A DNA stretch of 64,000 bases from Bacteroidota bacterium. Lineage in GTDB: Bacteria > Bacteroidota > Bacteroidia > Bacteroidales > BM520. Below the pieces are notes generated by a model. It was not told the origin of the DNA. It worked only from the letters and a program-made list of their open reading frames with translations, and searched no databases. The translations under genes were made by a program, and so were the position numbers. Location: the NCBI GenBank assembly GCA_002748065.1, contig PDRJ01000041.1:23791-87790 (forward strand). The letters are read 5' to 3'. Of the stretch, positions 53,330-62,984 are shown one piece after another; within the stretch, counting starts at the first letter, position 1; every line of letters starts with the position of its first letter.

Positions 53330-54223
53330 ATGTATCATAAACCTGTCATGCTTCAAGAGTGTATCGACGCATTAAACATACGTCCCAATGGGATATACGT
53401 GGATGCTACTTTTGGTGGTGGCGGGCATGCAAAGGCAATTTTGGAGCACCTTTCTGACGGCAAGCTATTCGCCTTTGACAGGGATCCTGATGCCATTGCC
53501 CGCCACACGGGCGATGAGCGACTAACCCTCATCCAGCAAGACTATCGTTACATGTTGCACTACCTCACCTTTCACCGGGCCATCCCTGTAGATGGCATTC
53601 TCGCAGACCTGGGAATCTCAAGCCATCAAATTGACCGTCCGGAGAGAGGATTCTCCACCCGCTACGAAGCACAGCTTGACATGCGCATGGATCAAAAAGG
53701 GGCACGCACTGCGGCAGACCTCCTCAACAGGGCCTCCCTCGAGGAGCTCAGCCATCTCTTCAAGCAATATGGAGAGGTAAAGAATGCGTACAATTTAGCG
53801 AAGAAGATCGTTGCAACACGTAACCATACCCCCATAACCACCACACAGCAGTTGAACGAAATTGCCGCGCCCTTCTCCCCAAAGAAGAACCCGTCCAAAT
53901 ACCTGGCACAAGTTTATCAAGCGCTTCGTATTGAAGTAAACGACGAACTAAATGGACTAAAGGAACTTCTCCGGCAGGCGGAACAGGTGTTGGCCAAGGG
54001 GGGACGTCTGGTGCTGATGAGCTACCACTCCTTAGAAGATCGGTTGGTAAAGAATTTCCTCAAAACGGGAAACTTTGAAGGAGTATTACAGAAAGATTTT
54101 TTTGGCAATGTGATTGCCCCCTTTCAAGCAACACAAGGAAGGGTAATTACCGCTTCCGAAGAGGAGGTTGCGGAGAACCCAAGATCACGGAGTGCACGAT
54201 TACGAATAGGAGTAAAACAGTAG
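53330..54223 (+). CDS. rsmH: 16S rRNA (cytosine-1402-N4)-methyltransferase RsmH (MraW)
   Basis: A 297-residue S-adenosylmethionine-dependent methyltransferase that modifies C1402 of 16S rRNA in the P site. The SAM motif VDATFGGGGHAKAILEHL, then FDRDPDAIARH, DGILADLGISSHQIDRPERGFS and the C-terminal MSYHSLEDRLVKNF and PRSRSARLRIG are all conserved. The stop codon directly abuts the start of the ftsL-like gene. Confidence 0.97.
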   Translation: MYHKPVMLQECIDALNIRPNGIYVDATFGGGGHAKAILEHLSDGKLFAFDRDPDAIARHTGDERLTLIQQDYRYMLHYLTFHRAIPVDGILADLGISSHQIDRPERGFSTRYEAQLDMRMDQKGARTAADLLNRASLEELSHLFKQYGEVKNAYNLAKKIVATRNHTPITTTQQLNEIAAPFSPKKNPSKYLAQVYQALRIEVNDELNGLKELLRQAEQVLAKGGRLVLMSYHSLEDRLVKNFLKTGNFEGVLQKDFFGNVIAPFQATQGRVITASEEEVAENPRSRSARLRIGVKQ

Positions 54224-54592
54224 ATGAATCAATTTAAGCAACATAGCAAGAAGGAGCAGCCGGGTTCAAGCGGGGGATCTTTTGCGACACACATGCGCAA
54301 AGCGATGGAGTTCACCTCCCATCGTCCATCGAAGAATGCCGTATTCCTCTCCATCACCCTTTGTATTCTGGGCATCATCTATATCATGAACGCATACAAA
54401 GCCGAAAAGAAGGCCATTGAGATCAACAAGCTAACCGTTGAAAACAAGGAGTTACGTGCGGAATACCTCCTTTTGAAAAGCAAGATGATGTACTATAGCA
54501 GCCAGGGGAACCTGGCGCGCAAGCTTCAAGAGCGGGGCATAAAAGAGGCGATGAATCCTCCCACAAAGATCACCAAAAAAACAGAAGAGTAG
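54224..54592 (+). CDS. ftsL: FtsL-like cell-division protein
   Basis: A 122-residue bitopic protein: basic cytoplasmic tail (~1-42), one membrane helix (~45-62, VFLSITLCILGIIYIMNAY) and a periplasmic coiled coil (EKKAIEINKLTVENKELRAEYLLLKSKM) with a short charged end. It matches the small FtsL-like gene found at this place in Bacteroidetes dcw clusters, which works with FtsB and FtsQ in the divisome. Sequence identity to E. coli FtsL is not apparent, so the call rests on position and topology. Confidence 0.8.
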   Translation: MNQFKQHSKKEQPGSSGGSFATHMRKAMEFTSHRPSKNAVFLSITLCILGIIYIMNAYKAEKKAIEINKLTVENKELRAEYLLLKSKMMYYSSQGNLARKLQERGIKEAMNPPTKITKKTEE

Positions 54593-54596
54593 CACC

Positions 54597-56705
54597 ATGG
54601 GAAAACAGCGAAGCTCCATATCGACCCAAAGCTACCTGGTATTTGCCGCCATCGCAATTATCGCATTGGTGATTTTTGCCAGGGTATTCTACCTTTTTCT
54701 CGGGCCGGGATCAGATCTTCGCGCTATGGCCGAAAAAAACGCCTATCGTTCCAGGGAGGTAACCGGCATCAGGGGCAACATTTTTAGTACCGACGGGGAA
54801 CTCATTGCCACGTCTGTTCCGGTCTTCTCCCTCCATTGGGACTACAAAGTGATCCGAGACAGCCTCCCCGCCCCCTACTACGACACCCTCTCTTCGGGCC
54901 TGGCCTCTGTATTTCCTAAAACAAAAGGCCATTTTCTCCAACTCCTGGAGAAGGCACGATCCACCAACAATCGATACCTCAAGATCTACCACGAGGCAAG
55001 TTATGAACAACTCAAAAAACTGAAACAGCAGCCTCTCTTTTGCCAGGGACGCTACAAAAGTGGGCTCATTGCCGAGGCCTTCTACCGGAGGGAATATCCT
55101 TATCAGGAATTAGCGCTTCGCACCATTGGGCGATACAAAGAACAGGCAAAAGAAAACAGCGTAGGCATAGAAGGAGCTTACAACCATTTCCTTTCGGGTG
55201 AGAAGATCTCACGCTTGGAGAAGCGCATCTCCGGGGGTATGTACCGCCCCATAGAGTTCAACGACAACGTGGAACCACATAACGGCTACGATATCATCAC
55301 CACACTAAACATGAAGTATCAAGATGTGGCGGAGAATGCATTACGTCGCCATCTCACGGAGCACAAAGCCACCGAAGGCTGTGCCGTACTCATGGAGGTA
55401 CACACCGGCCATATCCTCGCCATTGCCAATCTCTCCACAAGAACAGGAAGGGAGAATCAATGGAGTAGCACATTCGATGAGTCCTACAACGTGGCACTGG
55501 GCGGATCCATGGAGCCGGGCTCCACCTTCAAACTGGCTACGACCCTGGCCCTATTGGATGATGAGAAGGCCGATATCAATGACACGGTCATCATCACCAA
55601 CGGAGTCAAGTACTACCACCGGCAAAAAATGATCGACTCACACATTGAGAAAGGAAAATTCACCTTCACCCTCAAAACAGCCTTTAAGGAGTCTTCCAAC
55701 GCCGCCATCTCATGGTTTGCCTATAAGCATTATAACGATCATCCGGAGGCATTCATCAAGAAGCTAAAACAGTTTAACCTAATGCAAAAACAGGGTATTG
55801 AGATTGCCGGGGAGCCAACGCCCCTCATCAAAGATACCAAAGATCCCCAATGGTCGGGCGTCAGCCTACCCTGGATGGCCATAGGATACGAACTGTTATT
55901 AACGCCCCTGCAAGTGCTGGGTTTCTACAACGCTGTGGCCAATAATGGAACCTACGTAAAACCGCTCTTAGTTAAACAGATTCGTGAGGGAGATCAGGTT
56001 ATCGAAGAGTACGACACGGAGATCCTTAAAAACAGGATTGCCGGAAAGGAGGCACTATCCAAAGCACAGAAGCTACTGGAAGAGGTGGTAAGGGATGGGA
56101 CTGCCGAACGAGCATTTATAAACAACCCCTACCCGGTAGCCGGAAAGACTGGGACGGCACAGATTTATACGACGCATGGCTATAGCAAAAAGGAGTATAA
56201 CGCCTCCTTTGTGGGCTATTTCCCTGCTGATAACCCCAAATACTCCTGTATTGTAACCGTGAATCATCCCAAAGCAGGAAGGTATTATGCCTCTTCAGTG
56301 GCCGTGCCGGTGTTTAAGGAGATTGCCAATAAAGTTTACGCCTCCGACCTCTCCATCCATAAGGACCTCACCGACACGGTATCACGCTATAGCACATGGG
56401 CATACGGCTATACGGATGACCTCAGAGAGATTCTCTCTACGATGCACTATCCGGCAATGAGGGATTCCAGCACCTGGACCAGCCTCACCCTCAAACCCAG
56501 GAAGGAGATTGTCACCCAAAAAAGCCAACCCCAACGGGGAGTGATTCCCAACCTTTTGGGACTAGGACTGCGCGACGCTATCTACATGGCGGAAAATACA
56601 GGCATGAAGGTCAAGATCACAGGGGAGGGCAAAGTGAAAAAACAAATCCCCAAAGCCGGGACAAAAATAGATCCATCACAGACCATATCCATAACACTAC
56701 AATAA
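54597..56705 (+). CDS. ftsI: Class B penicillin-binding protein (FtsI-like) with PASTA domain
   Basis: A 702-residue septal transpeptidase. One N-terminal helix (~14-36) anchors a dimerisation domain (AYRSREVTGIRGNIFSTDG) and a transpeptidase domain with SxxK motif Ser309 in EPGSTFKLAT, SSN in KESSNAAISWF and KTG in VAGKTGTAQIY (~517). The final ~55 residues form a PASTA domain (VIPNLLGLGLRDAIYMAENTG, PKAGTKIDPSQTI). It crosslinks septal peptidoglycan together with FtsW, encoded later in the cluster. It starts 4 bases after ftsL and ends one base before murE. Confidence 0.95.
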   Translation: MGKQRSSISTQSYLVFAAIAIIALVIFARVFYLFLGPGSDLRAMAEKNAYRSREVTGIRGNIFSTDGELIATSVPVFSLHWDYKVIRDSLPAPYYDTLSSGLASVFPKTKGHFLQLLEKARSTNNRYLKIYHEASYEQLKKLKQQPLFCQGRYKSGLIAEAFYRREYPYQELALRTIGRYKEQAKENSVGIEGAYNHFLSGEKISRLEKRISGGMYRPIEFNDNVEPHNGYDIITTLNMKYQDVAENALRRHLTEHKATEGCAVLMEVHTGHILAIANLSTRTGRENQWSSTFDESYNVALGGSMEPGSTFKLATTLALLDDEKADINDTVIITNGVKYYHRQKMIDSHIEKGKFTFTLKTAFKESSNAAISWFAYKHYNDHPEAFIKKLKQFNLMQKQGIEIAGEPTPLIKDTKDPQWSGVSLPWMAIGYELLLTPLQVLGFYNAVANNGTYVKPLLVKQIREGDQVIEEYDTEILKNRIAGKEALSKAQKLLEEVVRDGTAERAFINNPYPVAGKTGTAQIYTTHGYSKKEYNASFVGYFPADNPKYSCIVTVNHPKAGRYYASSVAVPVFKEIANKVYASDLSIHKDLTDTVSRYSTWAYGYTDDLREILSTMHYPAMRDSSTWTSLTLKPRKEIVTQKSQPQRGVIPNLLGLGLRDAIYMAENTGMKVKITGEGKVKKQIPKAGTKIDPSQTISITLQ

Positions 56706-56706
56706 A

Positions 56707-58170
56707 ATGCAACAACCGAAAGAGATATTCATACATAGCCGGGTGGTCAAGGTTCTTGGCCAGTGGAAAGGAATGCCCAGAGGGGTTTGCATTGACTCAA
56801 GGAAGGTTCGGGAAGGATGGGCTTTTGTAGCCATCAAAGGGACATTGACCGACGGACACCAATACATTAGCCAAGCGATCGCCCAAGGAGCGACCACCCT
56901 CATCTGTGAAAAAGAGCCCAAGGAGGCGTTTCCTGAGTCGACCTGTGTTGTGGTGGTTGAAAAGAGCAGTGTTGCCGCGGGAGAACTTGCCGCTGCCTTT
57001 TACAAACACCCGTCCAAACAGCTCAAATTGGTAGGCGTCACCGGAACAAATGGAAAAACCACCATCGCCACCCTGCTACACCATCTCTTCACTGCATTGG
57101 GGTACAAAACAGGCCTGATCAGCACCATCCACAATAAAATTGGGGAGCGGGTGCTACCCTCAACCCATACCACTCCCGACGCTATCACCCTTCAAGCTAC
57201 CATCGCCGACATGGTGGCAGAAAACTGCTCCTATTGCTTTATGGAGGTAAGCAGTCATGCCATTGCACAAGATCGGGTGGCGGGGCTCTCCTTCGACGGG
57301 GGGATCTTCACCAACCTAACCCATGACCATTTGGATTATCATAAAACGTTCAGTGCCTACCTCAGCGCCAAGAAATCCTTTTTTGATCACCTTCCTCACA
57401 CAGCCTTCGCCCTTACCAATGCAGATGACAAGAATGGCCTGGTAATGACGCAAAATACAACCGCAACCGTGAAGCGGTATGGCGTACGCAACATGGCTGA
57501 CTTTAAGACAAAGATTCTGGAGAACAGCTTTACGGGGTTGCACCTCAACCTTGACCAAACAGAATTATGGAGTAGGTTGTGTGGTAGTTTCAATGCCTGG
57601 AATCTAACGGCCGTTTATGGGGCAGCTGTCCTTTTAGGACAACAGAAAGAAGAGATTCTTATTGCACTCTCCAATGCTCCTACGGTGGAGGGGCGATTTG
57701 ACCTTGTGACCAGTAAGGATCAGGTCACGGCTATCATCGATTATGCTCACACACCCGATGCGCTGAAGAACATCCTCCAAACCATCAATGACATTCGTGC
57801 CGGACAGGGACAACTGATCACGGTAATGGGTGCCGGAGGAGACCGGGATCGCTCCAAACGGTCCCCCATGGGATCCATTGCATCCAGACTCAGCGATCAA
57901 CTCATTCTCACCTCTGACAATCCACGCACGGAAGATCCGGAAACGATCCTGGCGATGCTCATGCAGGGGGTGGAGATCAGCGATAGAAGAAAAGTGCTAC
58001 AAATTGTCCATCGCGAGGAGGCCATCAAAGCCGCGTGTGCCCTGGCTCGTGCGGGAGATACCATTCTTGTGGCTGGAAAAGGCCACGAAAAATACCAAGA
58101 GATCAACGGGGTACGGCATCCTTTTGACGACAAGGCCATCATACAAACCATTTTTAAAGGAGGGGAGTAA
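56707..58170 (+). CDS. murE: UDP-N-acetylmuramoyl-tripeptide synthetase MurE (meso-DAP)
   Basis: A 487-residue Mur ligase adding the third amino acid to UDP-MurNAc-dipeptide. ATP-binding is [15 protein letters not shown] (~110-124); [31 protein letters not shown] holds the carbamylated-Lys and Mg region conserved in MurE. The DNPRTEDP motif (~403-410) is the signature for meso-diaminopimelate, so the peptidoglycan is predicted to be DAP-type. It is one base from ftsI and 5 bases from mraY. Confidence 0.97.
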   Translation: MQQPKEIFIHSRVVKVLGQWKGMPRGVCIDSRKVREGWAFVAIKGTLTDGHQYISQAIAQGATTLICEKEPKEAFPESTCVVVVEKSSVAAGELAAAFYKHPSKQLKLVGVTGTNGKTTIATLLHHLFTALGYKTGLISTIHNKIGERVLPSTHTTPDAITLQATIADMVAENCSYCFMEVSSHAIAQDRVAGLSFDGGIFTNLTHDHLDYHKTFSAYLSAKKSFFDHLPHTAFALTNADDKNGLVMTQNTTATVKRYGVRNMADFKTKILENSFTGLHLNLDQTELWSRLCGSFNAWNLTAVYGAAVLLGQQKEEILIALSNAPTVEGRFDLVTSKDQVTAIIDYAHTPDALKNILQTINDIRAGQGQLITVMGAGGDRDRSKRSPMGSIASRLSDQLILTSDNPRTEDPETILAMLMQGVEISDRRKVLQIVHREEAIKAACALARAGDTILVAGKGHEKYQEINGVRHPFDDKAIIQTIFKGGE

Positions 58171-58175
58171 TCGCT

Positions 58176-59390
58176 ATGTTGTATTATCTATTTAAGTATC
58201 TTCATTCCATCAACTTCCCCGGAGCCGGTGTCTTCCAGTACATCACCTTCAGAGCCGCCGCCTCGCTGATCACCTCACTGATTATCTCTCTGCTCATTGG
58301 GAAACGACTCATCAACTTCCTGAAAAGAAAACAGATTGGGGAGAGCATACGTCAACTGGGATTAGAGGGACAAAACGAGAAAGAGGGCACCCCCACTATG
58401 GGAGGAATCATCATTCTCCTGGCCATCATCATTCCCACTCTTCTCTTTGCCAGGCTCGACAACATCTATGTGATCCTCATCCTCTTCACCACCCTATGGA
58501 TGGGATTTATCGGCTTTCTCGATGATTATATCAAAGTATTCAAGAAAAACAAAAAGGGGCTTGCCGGCCGTTTCAAAGTACTCGGACAACTCTTGCTGGG
58601 AGTAATTGTGGGAACCACGATCTTTTTTCACCCTAACGTTGTCATCAAGGAGAAACAACAGATCAAGCGTACGGTCACTGAAGATCGGATGATCTTTGGG
58701 GAGGCAACACAGTCCAGCAAAACAACGATCCCTTTCTTCAAGAATAACGAGCTCAACTACGCCAAAGCCCTCCATTGGATGGGAGAGGGGGCGGAGCGAT
58801 GGGCATGGATAATCTTCATCCCCATTGTAACTTTCATCATTATAGCGGTATCCAACGGAGCAAATATGACCGACGGCCTTGACGGGTTAGCCACGGGATC
58901 ATCGGCCATCATTGGAACGACCCTGGGAGTTTTTGCCTGGTTATCAGGTAACATCATCTTTGCCGACTACCTCAACATTATGTACATCCCCCATGTGGGA
59001 GAGCTCACGGTCTTCATCAGTGCCTTTGTGGGAGCCTGTTTAGGATTCCTATGGTACAACTCCTACCCTGCTCAAGTTTTTATGGGAGATACCGGGAGCC
59101 TGGCCATAGGAGCCATCATTGCCGTTTTTGCCATTATGATCCGGAAGGAGTTGCTGCTTCCTATCCTCTGTGGGGTATTCCTTATGGAAAACCTCTCGGT
59201 CATCATGCAGGTCTCTTATTTCAAATATACCAAGAGACGCTATGGAGAGGGGCGGCGAATCTTTCTAATGGCTCCCCTACACCATCACTACCAAAAGAGA
59301 GGATATCCCGAGGCCAAAATTGTAATGCGTTTTTTGCTCACAGGCATTCTGTTGGCCGTCGTATCCATCATCACCTTAAAAATCAGATAA
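58176..59390 (+). CDS. mraY: Phospho-MurNAc-pentapeptide translocase MraY
   Basis: A 404-residue inner-membrane enzyme with about ten helices that forms lipid I from UDP-MurNAc-pentapeptide and undecaprenyl phosphate. [30 protein letters not shown] (with the Asp-Asp pair), [15 protein letters not shown] and [11 protein letters not shown], and the HHHYQ region near [14 protein letters not shown] are all conserved. An insertion of ~35 residues ([14 protein letters not shown]..), in the loop after helix 4, is typical of Bacteroidetes. The next gene, murD, starts directly after the stop. Confidence 0.97.
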   Translation: MLYYLFKYLHSINFPGAGVFQYITFRAAASLITSLIISLLIGKRLINFLKRKQIGESIRQLGLEGQNEKEGTPTMGGIIILLAIIIPTLLFARLDNIYVILILFTTLWMGFIGFLDDYIKVFKKNKKGLAGRFKVLGQLLLGVIVGTTIFFHPNVVIKEKQQIKRTVTEDRMIFGEATQSSKTTIPFFKNNELNYAKALHWMGEGAERWAWIIFIPIVTFIIIAVSNGANMTDGLDGLATGSSAIIGTTLGVFAWLSGNIIFADYLNIMYIPHVGELTVFISAFVGACLGFLWYNSYPAQVFMGDTGSLAIGAIIAVFAIMIRKELLLPILCGVFLMENLSVIMQVSYFKYTKRRYGEGRRIFLMAPLHHHYQKRGYPEAKIVMRFLLTGILLAVVSIITLKIR

Positions 59391-60728
59391 ATGAATCGTG
59401 AGCGTATTGTCATATTAGGAGGAGGAGAGTCAGGCGTAGGTGCTGCTCTATTGGCAAAGAAGAGGGGCTATACCATTTTTCTTTCTGATAGAGGAAGCTT
59501 ACGTCCCCACTACCGTGCTGAGCTACAAAAGGAGGGGATCCCCTTCGAAGAGGGAGGACATACCGATCAGATTTACCAGGCCCAAAGGGTCATAAAGAGC
59601 CCGGGGATACCGGAAAATGCAAAAGTGCTGGATCATTTCAGGGAAAAAGGAGTTACCATCATCGCTGAGATTGAGTTTGCCTATCAACACTGCGAAGGAA
59701 CATTGATCGCCATCACCGGCACCAACGGCAAGACCACCACGACGCTACTCACCCAACACCTCCTGGAGCGTGCTGGCAGGAAGAGCATTGCTACGGGCAA
59801 TGTGGGATACAGTTTTTCCAGAGCCGTAGCAGAGGGCTACGACTTCTATGTGGTGGAAGTGAGCAGTTTTCAGCTGGATGGCATCACCTCCTTCAGGCCA
59901 CATATTGCTGTGATCACCAACATCACTCCGGATCATCTCGACCGGTACCACAACGACTTTGAGGCCTATGCCCTTTCCAAAATGCGTATCACCATGAATC
60001 AAATAGAGGAGGATCATCTCATTGTATGTAAAGAAGATCCCAAGAGCCTGGAGATGCTATCTAAGACAGTGGTGAAGGCACAGCTCCACGCCATCACCCT
60101 CACACAAGACCAAGGGGCCGCCGCATGGCTCAACGGCCACCATATCATCATACCCGAAAAAAATAACCAAGAAATATCTATGACACTCGAAGAATTGGCA
60201 TTACAAGGCAGGCACAATGTGTACAACTCCATGGCTGCCGGAGTCGCAGGGCGACTCATTGATATCCGTAAGGATAGCATCAAACAATCCCTTTCCGATT
60301 TCAAGAATGAGAAACACCGTCTCGAAACCGTTGCCACCATACACGGGGTAACCTATATCAATGACAGCAAAGCCACGAATATCAACGCAGCGTGGTTTGC
60401 CCTGGAGTCACAACAAGGCCGCGTCATTTGGATTGCCGGCGGAGTCGACAAAGGAAACGACTACATGCAACTGATGGAGCAGGTAAAGAGTCGTGTCGAG
60501 GTGTTAATCTGTTTAGGAAAAGATACACGTAAACTTGCTGAGACCTTTATCAATCATGTGGAGAAGATCCACAAAACCGAAAGCATGGAAGAGGCCGTCA
60601 CGATGGCCTATCAGGCAGCTCGGCCGGGAGACACCGTTCTTCTGGCACCTGCTTGTGCAAGTTTCGATCTTTTTGAAAATTATGAAGAGCGGGGCAACCG
60701 GTTCATCAACGCTGTAAAAAAATTATAA
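59391..60728 (+). CDS. murD: UDP-N-acetylmuramoyl-alanine:D-glutamate ligase MurD
   Basis: A 445-residue Mur ligase that adds D-Glu. The N-terminal Rossmann part (VILGGGESGVGAALLAKKRG), ATP loop [15 protein letters not shown] (~107-121), NVGYSF and EVSSFQLDG, NITPDHLDRYHNDF and NDSKATNINAAWFAL are diagnostic. Two bases separate its stop from the next gene. murF is absent from this part of the cluster, as is usual in Bacteroidetes. Confidence 0.97.
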   Translation: MNRERIVILGGGESGVGAALLAKKRGYTIFLSDRGSLRPHYRAELQKEGIPFEEGGHTDQIYQAQRVIKSPGIPENAKVLDHFREKGVTIIAEIEFAYQHCEGTLIAITGTNGKTTTTLLTQHLLERAGRKSIATGNVGYSFSRAVAEGYDFYVVEVSSFQLDGITSFRPHIAVITNITPDHLDRYHNDFEAYALSKMRITMNQIEEDHLIVCKEDPKSLEMLSKTVVKAQLHAITLTQDQGAAAWLNGHHIIIPEKNNQEISMTLEELALQGRHNVYNSMAAGVAGRLIDIRKDSIKQSLSDFKNEKHRLETVATIHGVTYINDSKATNINAAWFALESQQGRVIWIAGGVDKGNDYMQLMEQVKSRVEVLICLGKDTRKLAETFINHVEKIHKTESMEEAVTMAYQAARPGDTVLLAPACASFDLFENYEERGNRFINAVKKL

Positions 60729-60730
60729 GG

Positions 60731-61876
60731 ATGAGAGGGATCCGTTTAGAAGGAAATAAAACGCTCTGGTGGGTTGTCATTGCCCTACTTGCTTTCTCCC
60801 TATTGTCGGTTTTTAGCACCATTGGGAACCTGGCCTGGTTGCGGAAAGATGGGAATACCACTTTCTTCCTCCTGAAGCATGGGCTTATCCTTCTCCTCGG
60901 CTTTGTCACCCTCTACGTCACCCACAAACATTTCGATATTATTCGCTACAGCAGGCTGGTACAACTTATTCTGGGGATCAGCATCATTCTCCTCATTGCC
61001 ACCTATGTGGTGGGATTGAATCTAAACAGTGCCAAACGGGAGCTACCCTTCCTCTTTGGTCTCACCTTCCAGCCATCGGATATCGCCAAGATAGGGATGG
61101 TGATGTACCTTGCCAGAGCTATTGCGTCGAAGAACAACCTCATCCATGATTTTGAGAAAGGCGTCTTGTATGTCATCATGCCCATTATATTTATATGTGC
61201 ACTGATCCTCCCCTCCAACCTGAGTACCGCCGTCTTGGTCTACATCATTGCCTTGGTTATGCTGATCATGGGCAAAGCCAGTGGCAAGCTCATCGGGGTT
61301 TTGGGAGGATTTGGCATTGCCGGACTGCTCACCATCATGGTATTAGGAAAAGCTGCGCCGGATCTAATCCCCCGGGTAACGACCTGGGAAAACCGCATAG
61401 AGAGCTATCTTTCCGGGGATCATGAGCGGGAGAGCAATTACCAGGCCCTGCAGTCGAAGATCGCCATTGCCGACGGATGGCCCTTTGGCAAGGGATACGG
61501 CAACTCCACGCAGCGACACTTCCTGCCGGAATCGTACAATGACTTTATTTTCGCCACGATCATCGAGCAGACAGGAATCATTGGGCTGGTGCTCATCCTG
61601 GGCTTATACCTCATCCTACTTGCTCAGTGCTATCGGGTTGCCAAAAATACATCGAGTCAGTTCGGGCACTTCCTGGCTTTAGGAATCGGTTTTATGATCA
61701 CCTTCCAAGCCATGACAAACATGATGGTTGCCACGGGGATCCTCCCGGTTACAGGACAGCCTCTTCCGCTCATCAGCATGGGAGGTACCTCCATCTTAAT
61801 TACCTGCTTTGCCGTGGGAATTGTTCTCAATGTAAGCAGACATAGTGAAATAATTGAAACGAACACGGATGCGTAA
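60731..61876 (+). CDS. ftsW: Septal peptidoglycan glycosyltransferase FtsW
   Basis: A 381-residue SEDS-family membrane protein with about ten helices that polymerises lipid II at the septum. Helices are visible from ~15 to 365; conserved pieces include GLTFQPSDIAKIGMVMYLARAI, ALQSKIAIADGWPFGKGYGNS, LPESYNDFIFATIIEQTGIIG and LPLISMGGTSI. Its partner is the PBP encoded upstream. Its last 8 bases overlap the murG start at 61869. Confidence 0.95.
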   Translation: MRGIRLEGNKTLWWVVIALLAFSLLSVFSTIGNLAWLRKDGNTTFFLLKHGLILLLGFVTLYVTHKHFDIIRYSRLVQLILGISIILLIATYVVGLNLNSAKRELPFLFGLTFQPSDIAKIGMVMYLARAIASKNNLIHDFEKGVLYVIMPIIFICALILPSNLSTAVLVYIIALVMLIMGKASGKLIGVLGGFGIAGLLTIMVLGKAAPDLIPRVTTWENRIESYLSGDHERESNYQALQSKIAIADGWPFGKGYGNSTQRHFLPESYNDFIFATIIEQTGIIGLVLILGLYLILLAQCYRVAKNTSSQFGHFLALGIGFMITFQAMTNMMVATGILPVTGQPLPLISMGGTSILITCFAVGIVLNVSRHSEIIETNTDA

Positions 61877-62984
61877 ACAACAACCACATAGATACCTGAT
61901 TAGTGGTGGTGGCACCGGGGGGCATATCTTCCCGGCCATCGCCATTGCAGAGGCTATCCGGGAAAAAGAGCCAGAGGCCCGGTTCCTCTTTGTGGGAGCC
62001 AAAGGACGCATGGAGATGAGCAAGGTACCCCATGCGGGGTATCCCATCACCGGACTTAATATCACGGGGATCGCCCGTTCACTCTCCGCGAAAAACCTGC
62101 TCTTTCCCTTCCGGTTGGTGGGCAGCCTTATCAAGGCCCTCAAGATCATCCGTCAGTTTAAACCGGATATCACCATCGGTACCGGGGGGTACGCCTCAGG
62201 CCCTACCCTCTATGCCGCTGCATTAAAGAGAATCCCCATCCTTATTCAGGAGCAGAACGCCTATCCCGGCATCACCAACAGAACGCTGGGCAAAAGGGCG
62301 GACAGAATATGCGTCGCCTACGATAAGATGGAGCAGTTTTTCCCCAAAGAGAAGATTGTTCAAACGGGAAACCCCATCCGAAAACAGCTACAGACACCGC
62401 ATGGAGACAAGCGAGAGGCGCTGCAGTTTTTTGAGTTCACAGAAGCGCTTCCCACCATTCTCATCGTTGGAGGAAGCCAGGGCTCCCTGGCCATTAACCG
62501 TGCCATCATGGCGATCCTCAAAGAGGAGAGGTTACAGGCCAATATCCTCTGGCAAACAGGAAGCAGAGGCTATGACGAGGCGGTGAAAGCAACAGAAAAA
62601 CTCCAAAACGAACGCATTAAGATACACCAATTCATCACGCGCATGGACCTGGCTTATGGTGCTGCGGACATCATAATTTCAAGGGCAGGAGCCATTGCCA
62701 TCTCGGAGATGGCCGTGGCCGGAAAGTGCACCCTTTTTATCCCACTCCCCTCGGCGGCGGCAGATCATCAGTACAAAAATGCACGCTACCTACAAGAGAA
62801 GGGAGCCGCCATCTGTATTCCCCAAAAGGAGATGATGGAGCGACTGCTTCCCACCATCACACAGCTCCTGAACAACCCCCAAAAGGTGTCGGAGATTGCT
62901 CAACATATACGCTCCATGGGACAACCCCATGCAGCAACAGCCATCGCCGATGAAGTTTTTCACTTAATAGCGACAAAACGATGA
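61869..62984 (+). CDS. murG: Lipid II synthase MurG
   Basis: A 371-residue glycosyltransferase that adds GlcNAc to lipid I at the inner face of the membrane. SGGGTGGHIFPAIAIAEAI near the N-terminus, GVGA-like FVGAKGRMEMSKVPHAGY, GTGGYASGPTLYAA, EQNAYPGITNR, VGGSQGSLAINRAI and ISRAGAIAISEMAVAGK are the family motifs. ATG 61869 overlaps the ftsW stop by 8 bases; the longer frame begins at a TTG (61854). It overlaps murC by 4 bases (ATGA). Confidence 0.97.
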   Translation: MRKQQPHRYLISGGGTGGHIFPAIAIAEAIREKEPEARFLFVGAKGRMEMSKVPHAGYPITGLNITGIARSLSAKNLLFPFRLVGSLIKALKIIRQFKPDITIGTGGYASGPTLYAAALKRIPILIQEQNAYPGITNRTLGKRADRICVAYDKMEQFFPKEKIVQTGNPIRKQLQTPHGDKREALQFFEFTEALPTILIVGGSQGSLAINRAIMAILKEERLQANILWQTGSRGYDEAVKATEKLQNERIKIHQFITRMDLAYGAADIIISRAGAIAISEMAVAGKCTLFIPLPSAAADHQYKNARYLQEKGAAICIPQKEMMERLLPTITQLLNNPQKVSEIAQHIRSMGQPHAATAIADEVFHLIATKR